Assembly (NCBI RefSeq): GCF_002272875.1
Contig: NZ_MLAN01000008.1
Location: forward strand, 1 to 64,000
DNA: 64,000 nucleotides
Reading direction: 5' to 3'
From: Helicobacter sp. 11S02629-2
GTDB lineage: Bacteria > Campylobacterota > Campylobacteria > Campylobacterales > Helicobacteraceae
The first letter of the stretch is position 1; each line of letters begins with the position of its first letter. The notes under the pieces are model-generated. The model saw only the letters and a program-made list of their open reading frames with translations. It searched no databases and was not told the DNA's origin. The translations under genes were made by a program, and so were the position numbers. Below, piece after piece: positions 56,556-64,000 of this stretch.

Positions 56556-57002
56556 TTATGCTTTCTCTTCCATCTTTGCTTTTTTATACTTTGCCTCTTT
56601 TTCTTTTAGCTTTGAGTAGTTAAAGCTTTGGTTTTCCACTAAAACATAAAGCCTTTTATACACCCTTGCAAGCTTGTAGTCTTTGGGAGCTAGTCCATAT
56701 AAGCTAACCTCATCACTTATATAAAATATACAAAGTTGCTTGTAGTTTTTTACACATAACCCATTTTTATTGCTAGACTTTACTCCAAAGTAAGCCCCTT
56801 GAAGTCTATTTATAAGATACTCTTCATCACTAAAAGCTATCACAAGGGCTAAAAATGTATATAAAGTTTTATGCTTTTTTATATCAAACTTTTTAGCTTG
56901 CAGCAGCTTGTAAATTAGATAGAGACCATTTAAAACTTCACTGCTTATCTCTTTTACTTCTTTTTTACTAAGCATGTGGCTATATCTATTCAAAGTTAGC
57001 AC
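56556..57002 (-). CDS. Hypothetical protein at the end of the tail operon
   Basis: Not recognised. The 148 residues are helical and basic, with a Lys/Glu-rich end (KLKEKEAKYKKAKMEEK). The first ATG lies inside gpD (17-base overlap); a Met ten residues later (SHMLSKKE) is possible. It is probably translationally coupled to gpD. Confidence 0.55.
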   Translation of the reverse strand: MLTLNRYSHMLSKKEVKEISSEVLNGLYLIYKLLQAKKFDIKKHKTLYTFLALVIAFSDEEYLINRLQGAYFGVKSSNKNGLCVKNYKQLCIFYISDEVSLYGLAPKDYKLARVYKRLYVLVENQSFNYSKLKEKEAKYKKAKMEEKA

Positions 57003-57918
57003 TCATGCTCCAGCTTTCAGGGCTTAAAGTATGGCTTACTTGGGTTAGTAAGTAGCGCTTAATTTCCCCTCTTAACTTTAGATCTAAAAAAGCCCCTGCA
57101 AATATAACGCCGCCTACTTTTGTAAAGCTTCCTTTAGTTAGTCCTTCGTTAAGTTTTAAAAGGTCACTTTCAGCCTTTAGCCTTATCTCACTTAAACTAA
57201 AGGCTTGGTTAGCAAGACTATAGTTTTTAGAGATACTTGGCTCTCCTTTTCCTACCTTTAGGCTTTTTGTAGTATTAGTTTCTAGATCTAGATAGTGGGC
57301 TATAAGGCTTTTATAGTCTGTTTTGTTGTTGTGCTCTATGCTTAGGCTTGAAAGAGACGAGGCATCAAGGGAGTATATTAAATCTTCTTTTGCTTTATCT
57401 TTATCTTTATCTAAAAATATCAACGTATCATTTTTTATAACAAAGTTGGCATTAAAATCTTTTGCGATATCATTTAAAAGGCTAGTATCAGAAGCGTTAT
57501 TCTGCTCTATAAAAACATAAGTATTACTTTTATCGAAGTCAATCTTTGCTTTTAAGTTATTTTCTCTTGCTATAGATTCTATAATGTCTTTTACTGGCTG
57601 GGTTTTAAAACTTCTATTTTTTGGATTCTTTAAGCCTTTGCTAAAGTCTATACTTAAAGCCTCATATTCCATACTTGTTAAATAGTTTTCTTTTATAGAA
57701 GATATATAAAAGCTACCAAAAAAGTTATAACTCTTATAACCCAAATAAAGCTCGCACCTATCTCCAAAGTTTAAAGTCTTGGCGTTAGGTGCACAAGTTA
57801 AGCTTAGAGTATCAATGCTATCCTTACTATAGTCATTGTAGCTTAGGCTTTGTATGCGTAAGTTTTGGGTTTCATCTTTGCCATTAACCTTTAGCTTTAT
57901 TTTAGGTTTTAAAAACAT
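56986..57918 (-). CDS. Phage late control / baseplate hub protein gpD
   Basis: Homologue of P2 gpD (T4 gp27-like hub), 310 residues, that joins tube and spike. Segments NDYSKDSIDTLSLTC, ELYLGYKSYNFFGSFYISSI, VKDIIESIARENNLKA and LLNDIAKDFNANFVI fit the family. It directly follows the tail X gene (three bases apart). Confidence 0.88.
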   Translation of the reverse strand: MFLKPKIKLKVNGKDETQNLRIQSLSYNDYSKDSIDTLSLTCAPNAKTLNFGDRCELYLGYKSYNFFGSFYISSIKENYLTSMEYEALSIDFSKGLKNPKNRSFKTQPVKDIIESIARENNLKAKIDFDKSNTYVFIEQNNASDTSLLNDIAKDFNANFVIKNDTLIFLDKDKDKAKEDLIYSLDASSLSSLSIEHNNKTDYKSLIAHYLDLETNTTKSLKVGKGEPSISKNYSLANQAFSLSEIRLKAESDLLKLNEGLTKGSFTKVGGVIFAGAFLDLKLRGEIKRYLLTQVSHTLSPESWSMSANFE

Positions 57919-57921
57919 CTT

Positions 57922-58125
57922 TTAGCTCCATATGCCAGTGTTGGGATTAGTTGGCGTTTCAAAGTTTGGTAAGTTTATAAGCTCTCCTCCTTCAAAAACA
58001 TCTACTCCTATAAATTCTATATTGCTATATAAAAACTCTGCATACCTCTCCTTATACTCATTGCTATAGTTAGATGCAAATATCAAATCTAGCCTATCCC
58101 CTGCCTTTGCTGTGTATGTTTTCAT
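57922..58125 (-). CDS. Tail protein X (LysM-like)
   Basis: A 67-residue small tail protein of the P2 gpX type with a LysM-like start (YTAKAGDRLDLIFASNYS) and VFEGGELINLPNFE at the end. It precedes gpD, as is usual in P2-type tail clusters. Confidence 0.88.
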   Translation of the reverse strand: MKTYTAKAGDRLDLIFASNYSNEYKERYAEFLYSNIEFIGVDVFEGGELINLPNFETPTNPNTGIWS

Positions 58126-58127
58126 TT

Positions 58128-58694
58128 TTACCTCGTTTTGTCTAATAAGAGTTTTAAACTCTTTTCTACTATCTTTTTAGCTATAGGCTCTAAACGTGGC
58201 TTTAACTCTTTCATTTTAGAGCCATAGTGCACTTGGGCGTTATAGATGCTTACTATGTCGCTTTGTATGGGTTTTTTTCTTCCCTTTTTACTTTGAAGTG
58301 GAGAGTTTAGATTTATCATATAGTCTTCACCTTCTTTCCTAGTTACTAGCATTGCGTGCCTTTTAGAGTTTAGTGCAAAAAATGCCCCATCGAGTTTTAC
58401 TCGGTTTTTTGTTCCTATTTTGCTTACTACTCCTTTACTTGTCACACTGCTAGGCATTACCCTGCTAGCAATTGGCAGTCTATATTGTTTATCTAGGCTA
58501 ATTATTTCAATGCTAAGCTTTTCTTTTGTGGCTTTTTTAAAGCGTGTAAAGTATTTATACTTTTTGCCACTTATAAAGTACTTTTCACTAAACATTGCCC
58601 TTTGAGCTTGTCCTATCTTATTAAGTGAGCCATTAAGATTTCTTATGGCTACAGTGCTAACTTTTGTTGTTAAGTCGCTTAAGTCTTTTTGCAT
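58128..58694 (-). CDS. Minor tail protein, gpZ/gpS-like (uncertain)
   Basis: A 188-residue basic protein with a helical N-terminus (LTTKVSTVAIRNLNGSLNK), an Arg-containing strand region (DKQYRLPIASRVMPSS) and a Lys-rich C-terminus. Position between the U-like and X genes and overall layout suggest a tail completion or minor tail protein of the GPZ/gpS type. The match is weak. Confidence 0.5.
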   Translation of the reverse strand: MQKDLSDLTTKVSTVAIRNLNGSLNKIGQAQRAMFSEKYFISGKKYKYFTRFKKATKEKLSIEIISLDKQYRLPIASRVMPSSVTSKGVVSKIGTKNRVKLDGAFFALNSKRHAMLVTRKEGEDYMINLNSPLQSKKGRKKPIQSDIVSIYNAQVHYGSKMKELKPRLEPIAKKIVEKSLKLLLDKTR

Positions 58695-58706
58695 TTTAGA
58701 CCACCT

Positions 58707-59324
58707 CTATAGAAGTATCCCATTAATATCTACATCTAGCTCTAAAAAAGTGGAGTTTTTGTTGGCATCTTTACTAAAACGTGAATATTTATAAGTAAAG
58801 CTATCTATTAGTATCTTTTTAGATTCTGTACTTTGGAGGGTAGAAAAGTTTAAAGGCTCTTTTTTTAAGACTAAGGCTTTAAAGCCATTAATGTATTCTA
58901 TGTCATCACAAAGTAAACTTAGTGCAAAACTTACTCTAACCTCATCCCCACCTATAGCTATATAGTAGGGACGCTCTAGTGTGTCAAACTTTTTTATACC
59001 TAAGGTGTAAGCAGTACTTAGGCTATCTATACCATGCCTTGCACTAAATATATACTTATCTATTTTTACTATTTTGTCTAACTCACTAGGGCTAAAGGGC
59101 TTAGCCTGCTTGGTAGTTTTTTCTTTGTCTGTTAGTGTTTTTAGCTTATCTTGCAAGCTTGGTGCCTTAGTGCTACTTTTATCACTAGCTTGATTTTTTA
59201 GGTTTTCTACATCTATTTTAAAACTCTCTGCTTTTATGTCTGTGTTGTTTTTACTATCTCTAACTAGGGCGTCAAACTGTGCTTTATTGCTACTAGCGTT
59301 AATTAGTGCTCTTATGTTTATCAT
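58707..59324 (-). CDS. Tail protein, gpU-like (uncertain)
   Basis: A 205-residue protein. The C-terminal half (LERPYYIAIGGDEVRVSFALSL, FKALVLKKEPLNFSTL, SKKILIDSFTYKYSRF) resembles the gpU fold that caps or completes P2-type tails. The N-terminal 90 residues are Lys/Ser/Thr-rich and unlike gpU. Position after E/E' supports the call. Confidence 0.6.
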   Translation of the reverse strand: MINIRALINASSNKAQFDALVRDSKNNTDIKAESFKIDVENLKNQASDKSSTKAPSLQDKLKTLTDKEKTTKQAKPFSPSELDKIVKIDKYIFSARHGIDSLSTAYTLGIKKFDTLERPYYIAIGGDEVRVSFALSLLCDDIEYINGFKALVLKKEPLNFSTLQSTESKKILIDSFTYKYSRFSKDANKNSTFLELDVDINGILL

Positions 59325-59336
59325 TTTTTGCCTTTT

Positions 59337-59486
59337 TTATATGCCCTTAAGTTCCTTATTTTCACGCTCTATTAAATCTTTGGCTATATCTATATATAAG
59401 AGATATTCTTGATAGCTCATCTCTTTGCAGTCTCTTAGGGTAAAGTTTAAGGTGCGGCATATCAACGCCACACCACTAGCTAGTCC
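59337..59486 (-). CDS. E'-like frameshift extension of the tail chaperone
   Basis: An open frame in the -1 register that overlaps the stop of the gpE-like gene and runs about 48 codons to TAA (59337-59339). Its product, with FTLRDCKEMSYQEYLLYIDI and KDLIERENKELKGI, has the look of P2 E'. A stop in the -1 frame lies about four codons upstream of the overlap, so the shift must happen near CTAAAGGAC. No ideal slippery heptamer is seen. AAAGGA at that place could alternatively start it at the GTG ending at 59471. Confidence 0.55.
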   Translation of the reverse strand, partial: GLASGVALICRTLNFTLRDCKEMSYQEYLLYIDIAKDLIERENKELKGI

Positions 59487-59785
59487 TTTAGTTCTGTGCT
59501 ATTTTCGCCCTCTCTTAATTTGTCTAGTACCTTCATAAGTCTTGATACCTCATCATCTGGCAATGAGTAGAGATACTCTCTTTCTAGCTCTCCATTACTC
59601 ATATCTATAAATATATTTACTGCTTCATCAAAAGTAGCTTTTGCGTACTCTGGGCTTCCTTCTTTATAGTTATTTTTTGATACTGCGTTTTTTAAAATAG
59701 TTTGCATGCCTAACTGCTTTAAAGTTACCACCCTTCCATCTCCAAAAGTGTGCTCTAAGGTTTTATAGTTTCCATAAATTGCCAT
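59480..59785 (-). CDS. Tail assembly chaperone, gpE-like
   Basis: The 101-residue protein has the P2 gpE pattern: KTLEHTFGDGRVVTLKQLGMQTI near the start, then an acidic helical end. It follows the tail tube gene by 16 bases, the expected position. A -1 frame extension follows. Confidence 0.75.
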   Translation of the reverse strand: MAIYGNYKTLEHTFGDGRVVTLKQLGMQTILKNAVSKNNYKEGSPEYAKATFDEAVNIFIDMSNGELEREYLYSLPDDEVSRLMKVLDKLREGENSTELKD

Positions 59786-59801
59786 GTTTTTCTCCTTCTT
59801 T

Positions 59802-60305
59802 TTAGTTTATGTTTGCACGTATGGCGGCTAACTGATCTATACCATTAACTGTATAGATTCCATTTTCAAAGTCATAGACTATAACTGGTACATTTTCAAG
59901 CATCAAAGTAAAACTATAAACGCTCATCTCTACGCTAAAACTCACTTCCCCATTTATCTCATACTTTGGTAATTCTGTGCTTTTAGCAGCACCTATAAAG
60001 ATGCCTTCTACTTTTGAGTTAGTTTGCACTATGCCGGCTTGGGAAGCATTAAGCTTTACATTTACTGTTTTTATAAGTACACCACTGCAAAGTTGTATTA
60101 CTACAGGGTTTAGTGCTTGTATCTCAAACTTAACGCTTAAAGGCTTAAGACTAGGCAGTACAAGCTCAGCTTTTCCTATAGCTCCACTTATCTCTAAAGT
60201 TTCATTTTCTAGCTTTGGCATATCTATGCTTTTAAGCAAGCCTACGTTTCCTATACCATCTAAAAAGATATTACCGCCTGTAAATATTTGTGGTGAAAAG
60301 TTCAT
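59802..60305 (-). CDS. Phage major tail tube protein
   Basis: P2 FII-type tube protein, 167 residues. The family start PQIFTGGNIFLDGIGNVGLL and the segment LENETLEISGAIGKAELVLP are clear. It lies 21 bases after the sheath gene, with AAGGAGAAC before the start. Confidence 0.9.
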   Translation of the reverse strand: MNFSPQIFTGGNIFLDGIGNVGLLKSIDMPKLENETLEISGAIGKAELVLPSLKPLSVKFEIQALNPVVIQLCSGVLIKTVNVKLNASQAGIVQTNSKVEGIFIGAAKSTELPKYEINGEVSFSVEMSVYSFTLMLENVPVIVYDFENGIYTVNGIDQLAAIRANIN

Positions 60306-60326
60306 TTTTTTGTTCTCCTTTTTATT

Positions 60327-61436
60327 TTATGCTATTTGTTTTACTAGCTCTTGGCTAAAACTATCTACTTGGACTAATAAGATATTAAACTGTTTAAGTA
60401 GCGGCATAACTTGTAAGTCTACCTGTAAGCTTACTTGCCCTTTAGCTAGGCTTTCATTAGTGTTTTTATCTTTTGGCAAGCTTACTAAGTAGCCTAGTAA
60501 GACATTAGCCCCGATTAGATTTTGTTGAAAGTTATTTATAGACTGGATGCTAAAACCTAGCACATCTTTAACACGCCTATCTATTGCATCTTTGCAAGAA
60601 TTAAAGAGTGCTTCTATAATCCTATCTAGTACAACTACTGTGTGCAGGCTAGGGAAGTCTTTATCTCTTGTTTCTCCACCCCATGCCCTTATACCTTTAT
60701 CTATGAAAAGAGTTGTAACTCCTAAGGCACGAAGGCGATCGCTTAATGAATCTTCCCCCTGCAAGTGTTCAACTACATCTTGCAGGGAAGTTATGCCTGC
60801 TACTACTTTGTTAGAGTAAGTTTCGCTAAATCCAAAAGGGCTTTCACTCATAACTTTCGCATAACAAGCTATTAAAAAACTACTTGCTGGTCTTATTACA
60901 GAATCATTCCTTACTACTTTTTGAAAAGAGATGATGGCTCTTTTTGTAGAGATGCTTTCTAGTGCTGTTTTTATCTCTGTTTCACTTTTTTTATCTAGCT
61001 CTATGGCATATATAGCTCTTAAAGAAGTAGCTACAGTATTAAGTGTGTTTTGCACTCCTGTGTCATTATATTCAGGGGCTAGGATAAAGCGAGGTTTTAT
61101 CTTTAGGGTGTTTTCTACATTTTTAAGTTCATTTATAGAATTTACACAGGCTTTGTTATCAGCTATCTTTTTTGCGTTTTCATCCCCTTCGCCAGATTTT
61201 ACAAAACTGCTTAAGATAACTTGAGTTTTTAACCCACAAGCTTTTAAATCATTTAGGGCGTTTTTTAGTGTGCCTTCATTTACTTTTGCTAGGGCTTCAT
61301 CTACTGAGTTATACAAGCTAAGCCCTACTAAGCTTGTGTCATCTCCTATTAAGGCTATAGGGTTGGTGTTATCTATCTCTATAGCACTGCTTGCTTTGTT
61401 TGTTAAACTTATATTTACACCGTATTTTGCTGACAT
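60327..61436 (-). CDS. Phage tail sheath protein
   Basis: P2 FI-type contractile sheath protein, 369 residues. The body contains NPIALIGDDTSLVGLSLYNSV, IKPRFILAPEYND and the C-terminal sheath core (RALGVTTLFIDKGIRAWGGET, RVKDVLGFSIQSI). Its presence marks the phage as a myovirus. AAAGGAGAA precedes the start. Confidence 0.93.
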   Translation of the reverse strand: MSAKYGVNISLTNKASSAIEIDNTNPIALIGDDTSLVGLSLYNSVDEALAKVNEGTLKNALNDLKACGLKTQVILSSFVKSGEGDENAKKIADNKACVNSINELKNVENTLKIKPRFILAPEYNDTGVQNTLNTVATSLRAIYAIELDKKSETEIKTALESISTKRAIISFQKVVRNDSVIRPASSFLIACYAKVMSESPFGFSETYSNKVVAGITSLQDVVEHLQGEDSLSDRLRALGVTTLFIDKGIRAWGGETRDKDFPSLHTVVVLDRIIEALFNSCKDAIDRRVKDVLGFSIQSINNFQQNLIGANVLLGYLVSLPKDKNTNESLAKGQVSLQVDLQVMPLLKQFNILLVQVDSFSQELVKQIA

Positions 61437-61450
61437 TTTTTCTCCTTTGT

Positions 61451-61660
61451 TTAGTTGTTAATACAAAAATCTAATGCATGCTCTAGCTTTTCGCTATATA
61501 TAAAAGTAGCACGTAGGTCTTGTAAAAAGTTATTACTTAGGTTTGGTTTTACTGGTTTTTTTACCTCGCATTTTGTTGGAATGTATACTGGCTCTTTTAT
61601 AGTTTGCACTGCACAGCCACTAATTACTAGGGCTAGGAGTGTTGTTGTTATAAAACGCAT
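61451..61660 (-). CDS. Rz1-like outer-membrane spanin lipoprotein
   Basis: A 69-residue lipoprotein with a signal sequence and lipobox LVISGC near residue 16, then a Pro/Lys-rich middle and a short helix. It overlaps the Rz-like gene by 41 bases in another frame, the classic Rz/Rz1 layout. It should join the inner-membrane spanin to break the outer membrane during lysis. Confidence 0.75.
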   Translation of the reverse strand: MRFITTTLLALVISGCAVQTIKEPVYIPTKCEVKKPVKPNLSNNFLQDLRATFIYSEKLEHALDFCINN

Positions 61661-61991
61661 TTAGTAGCCTTTTGGCACTGTTTAGTTCACTTTCACAAGT
61701 ATCATCTTGTAGATAGATCTTTTGATATTTTGTGATTATCTTTTCTTCTACTTTTGGCTTTTTGGCTTTATAGCTTTCTAGGTCTAGGGCTTTATTTTGC
61801 AGGGCTTTGTTTTGAAACTCTAAGGCTAGATTTGTGCTTATTAGATTTGTTTTTAGATTTTCTAGTTCTTTTTTTAAAAGATGATTTTGGGCTATAAAAA
61901 AAGCACAAATTATTATTAAAAGCATATTTAAAGCAATTGATGCCTTAGGCAAAAAATTAAGCAAAGTCCTCACTCCTTTTTTTCCAGCCAT
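61620..61991 (-). CDS. Rz-like inner-membrane spanin
   Basis: A 123-residue protein with one N-terminal membrane segment (IALNMLLIIICAFFIAQ) and a long periplasmic coiled coil (LLKKELENLKTNLISTNLAL), ending in ESELNSAKRLLNAFY. It overlaps the endolysin gene at its start (35 bases) and the Rz1-like gene at its end. This order is typical for lysis cassettes. Confidence 0.75.
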   Translation of the reverse strand: MAGKKGVRTLLNFLPKASIALNMLLIIICAFFIAQNHLLKKELENLKTNLISTNLALEFQNKALQNKALDLESYKAKKPKVEEKIITKYQKIYLQDDTCESELNSAKRLLNAFYNNNTPSPSN

Positions 61992-62529
61992 TTAAAAACT
62001 TGCTTAAAGCAGGGCGTGCCCTTGCTAGCCTTTCGTAATAATCCTTCCTAGCATCTACTAGCCAAAGATTTAAAACCTCAGCGTCTATATTATTAAGTGC
62101 TTGTAGGGTTTTATCTCCTAAGATTCCATCTTCTTTTACTTTTAAGTAGCTTTGGGCTAGTTTTACACTTCTACTTACTCCCATATTTACTGCCATATCA
62201 AAAAGTTGATTGGCTAAGTCTTGGCTTTTTATATCATCTCCTTTTATTTTTTCCCAGTAGTTAGATTTGTAAAAGTCATTTATAGAATCTTGAAAGTCTT
62301 TGTCATTTTTTAAAATATTTAAAATCAGATTTCCCTTAGCCTTACTTGGAGTTGTAGGCTCTATGAATACTTTTTTTCTTACTTCATCTACTTTTTTCCA
62401 TCCCTTAAAGCTAGGATTTTTCTCCCTAGCTATACCGTATATGGTTTCTCCCCCTAAGTCATCTGCGTCATAGGAGTAGCCACCTTCGTGCTTTAACGTT
62501 TTTTCTTTTGCCTGCTTAAAGTCTGCCAT
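61957..62529 (-). CDS. GH108 endolysin (N-acetylmuramidase)
   Basis: Phage lysozyme of the glycoside hydrolase 108 family, 190 residues. The catalytic region is LKHEGGYSYDADDLGGETIYGIA with the Glu of EGGY. A C-terminal peptidoglycan-binding part of the PG_binding_3 type (QSYLKVKEDGILGDKTLQAL) follows. No signal peptide is seen, so release depends on a holin. It overlaps the gene upstream by 14 bases. Confidence 0.93.
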   Translation of the reverse strand: MADFKQAKEKTLKHEGGYSYDADDLGGETIYGIAREKNPSFKGWKKVDEVRKKVFIEPTTPSKAKGNLILNILKNDKDFQDSINDFYKSNYWEKIKGDDIKSQDLANQLFDMAVNMGVSRSVKLAQSYLKVKEDGILGDKTLQALNNIDAEVLNLWLVDARKDYYERLARARPALSKFLNGWKKRSEDFA

Positions 62530-62890
62530 TTCTCTCCTCGCTTTCTTTTAGTTTTTCTTTGATTAGATTCTTTTGTTTTAAATTGTCATGCTCTCTTAAG
62601 ACTAGTTTTTCTATTACGATTCGATTTTGTTTTATTTGATCTATTATTCGCCCTTCAGCCTCTGCTAGCTTTGCATCTCTTTCAGCCATGCTTTTCATGT
62701 AAAACTCATCTACCTCTATCCTTGCTTTGAGATAGTTTTTTAGGTCATCTACTGCCGTTGTTAGCTTGGTAACTTGCACTTTGTTAAGATAAAACATATA
62801 TAAAAGCACTATAAAAAGCACTCCTACTATACCTAGCCTTTCAAAAGTACCAGCAGCGTGGATTCCACTTTCTATTAGTTGGTTTTCCAT
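62516..62890 (-). CDS. Single-helix membrane protein, holin candidate
   Basis: A 124-residue protein with one membrane segment (LGIVGVLFIVLLYMFYL, near residues 18-36) and a long charged coiled coil after it. The position directly before the endolysin makes a holin or holin-related role the best guess. The coiled coil is unusually long for a simple holin. Confidence 0.55.
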   Translation of the reverse strand: MENQLIESGIHAAGTFERLGIVGVLFIVLLYMFYLNKVQVTKLTTAVDDLKNYLKARIEVDEFYMKSMAERDAKLAEAEGRIIDQIKQNRIVIEKLVLREHDNLKQKNLIKEKLKESEERNGRL

Positions 62891-63262
62891 TTATTTATAT
62901 CCTTTTAGCTTGGAGTAAAGTCTAACACCCAAAAAGAGAGTGTAGATTTTAGAAGGGGCGACCTTGCTAGCTTTAAGCGCTTCTAAAAATATATAATCTG
63001 CCTCTTTTCTAGTATTAAGCCCTTTATGGAATCTTTCGCATAAAAAGTCATGAATGACACTAGCTTTAGCATACCTTCCAAAAGGAGGAAGCACACTCCA
63101 TAAGATTCTAGGAGTAGAGGCAAAGTCTGTTATAAAACCTACTGGCACATCTATAGTTTTAGAGTTGTCATCTTCTCTATAGTAGTAAAAGGGTTCTAAG
63201 ACTTTATAGCTCTTCCCATCTTCTAAAACTTCTACTTTTAGAGGCTTTGTAAAACTAGACAT
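62891..63262 (-). CDS. DUF1353 phage protein
   Basis: A 123-residue DUF1353 protein with the family core VPVGFITDFASTPRILWSVLPPFGRYAKASVIHDFLC and a later helix with RKEADYIFLEAL. Function is unknown; the gene is common next to phage lysis genes. An upstream in-frame GTG (63274) would add four residues; ATG at 63262 with a GGGGG stretch before it is preferred. It overlaps the previous gene by eight bases. Confidence 0.85.
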   Translation of the reverse strand: MSSFTKPLKVEVLEDGKSYKVLEPFYYYREDDNSKTIDVPVGFITDFASTPRILWSVLPPFGRYAKASVIHDFLCERFHKGLNTRKEADYIFLEALKASKVAPSKIYTLFLGVRLYSKLKGYK

Positions 63263-63992
63263 TATTGCCCCCACTAGCTTTAGGCTGTGTATCTTTTGGC
63301 TCGGCTTGGCTTTTAGGCTGTGTATCTCCTTTGGGCTGTGTTTGCTCTTTTGCTTTTTCGTCTTTAGGTTGTGGGCTTTCAGAATTAGGCTCTGGGCTTG
63401 TGATTGATGGTTTTATCTCAGAGGTTAATACTTCAGGTTTCATACTTGCCATGTATGCATTTTCATCTATTTTTAGATTTGCTTTTAGCGTAGGTAAGAA
63501 ATCATAGTTTAGTTTTTTTACCTCATCTATTGAGTCTAGATTTCTTAGATAATCTTTTAGTATTCCGCACTCAAATATGGCTTTAGTTTTGTTGTTGCCG
63601 CCATCTATTGCAACTTTTTCTAACTGTTTTTTTGTATGTGGTAAGTTTTCTTTGTAGTCTTTTCCTTCAGCTTGGCATCTAAAAAAGCTGTCTACTTTTA
63701 AATTATAAAGCCCCATAAGATTTAATTGGTCTTCTTCTTTAAAGTCATAAAAGTGTGGGCTCCCTAAGGCATCACTTTTAAAACGAACTATCAGTCCATC
63801 ACAGATTTTATTAAGCTCTTGTTCTTTTAAGATTTTTGCTTTTTCTAGCTCGCTTTTGCCTTCAAGCTTTATATTTGCATTATTTGGCAAGGTGTTTAAT
63901 ATCTCAGTTTTTGCGTTTTTAGTAAAGACTTCTAGGGTATTTATCTTTGATTGTATATCTATACTTTGGTGTAAGTTTTCAAGATTTGCCAT
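63255..63992 (-). CDS. Tail-fibre-assembly-like protein (DUF4376 type) with QPK repeats
   Basis: A 245-residue protein. The part IVRFKSDALGSPHFYDFKEEDQLNLMG resembles the DUF4376 domain found in tail-fibre-associated proteins. The last 50 residues repeat QPK, EQTQPKGD, AEPKD and TQPKAS units. It is the first complete gene of the leftward late operon in this window; upstream genes lie beyond position 64000. The family call is moderate. Confidence 0.6.
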   Translation of the reverse strand: MANLENLHQSIDIQSKINTLEVFTKNAKTEILNTLPNNANIKLEGKSELEKAKILKEQELNKICDGLIVRFKSDALGSPHFYDFKEEDQLNLMGLYNLKVDSFFRCQAEGKDYKENLPHTKKQLEKVAIDGGNNKTKAIFECGILKDYLRNLDSIDEVKKLNYDFLPTLKANLKIDENAYMASMKPEVLTSEIKPSITSPEPNSESPQPKDEKAKEQTQPKGDTQPKSQAEPKDTQPKASGGNNV

Positions 63993-64000
63993 AAGTCCAT

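Overview
The window looks like chromosome of a Helicobacter-type member of the Campylobacterota, probably a non-pylori (enterohepatic-like) species. The evidence is AT-rich DNA, protein families and gene neighbourhoods typical of Helicobacter (csd3-type peptidase, Nudix, pgbA-like and glcD in a row; thrS-infC-rpmI-rplT; flgM next to a flgN-like gene; a periplasmic catalase-like protein; a GT25 transferase), and a P2-type prophage inserted at a tRNA-Asn gene. The species cannot be fixed from the sequence alone.

Host part, 1 to about 45310. Competence genes lie at 628-2776 (ComEA-like DNA receptor and a type II/IV pilus secretin) and 7212-8561 (ComEC channel). Around them are carB, lspA, a DsbD_2/TauE-like membrane protein with a very Met/His-rich tail, a GT25 glycosyltransferase, a small outer-membrane protein, topA with a Lys/Thr-rich N-terminal tail, rodA, a catalase-like protein and a Tat-exported aldo-keto reductase. 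uvrC appears to have lost its C-terminal HhH domain at a 33-bp internal duplication. A GT42 sialyltransferase and neuB form an operon that points to sialylated surface glycans. From 34665 down to 25166 all genes read leftward (csd3, Nudix, pgbA-like, glcD, leuS, D-lactate-dehydrogenase-like). A rightward flagellar cluster (59-aa membrane protein, flgM, flgN-like) follows. Then come rpmB, def, a Tat amidase, the rplT-rpmI-infC-thrS operon, tRNA-Val, a pseudouridine synthase and a DESD-box RNA helicase.

Prophage, about 45310 to beyond 64000. The left end is the 3' end of tRNA-Asn with a tyrosine integrase beside it; the right end is outside the window. A small switch region (46662-47301) carries two tiny membrane-peptide genes reading left and a Cro-like gene reading right. 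Genes at 47424-51235 read leftward and look like the early operon (small HTH proteins, many unknowns, a possible replication initiator). An S24 repressor and a TerB/BRCT-like gene read rightward from 51385. A Doc-type toxin with a hidden 59-aa partner lies at 52867-53437. Lysis and tail genes at 56556-63992 read leftward: tail-fibre-assembly-like protein, DUF1353, holin candidate, GH108 endolysin, overlapping Rz/Rz1-like spanins, sheath, tube, E/E'-like chaperone, U-like, a minor tail protein, X and D. The tape-measure gene (53868-56147) reads the opposite way and lies outside this operon.

The observations most worth following are: (1) a 26-aa hydrophobic peptide gene with a TTGACT-17-TATAAT promoter, whose start region is perfectly complementary over 13 nt to its own 3' flank, which is the architecture of a type I toxin; (2) the Doc toxin with its unannotated 59-aa partner; (3) the uvrC truncation at a 33-bp duplication; (4) the Met/His-rich tail; (5) the ACGCACAAT repeats at the prophage left end and before the tape-measure region.
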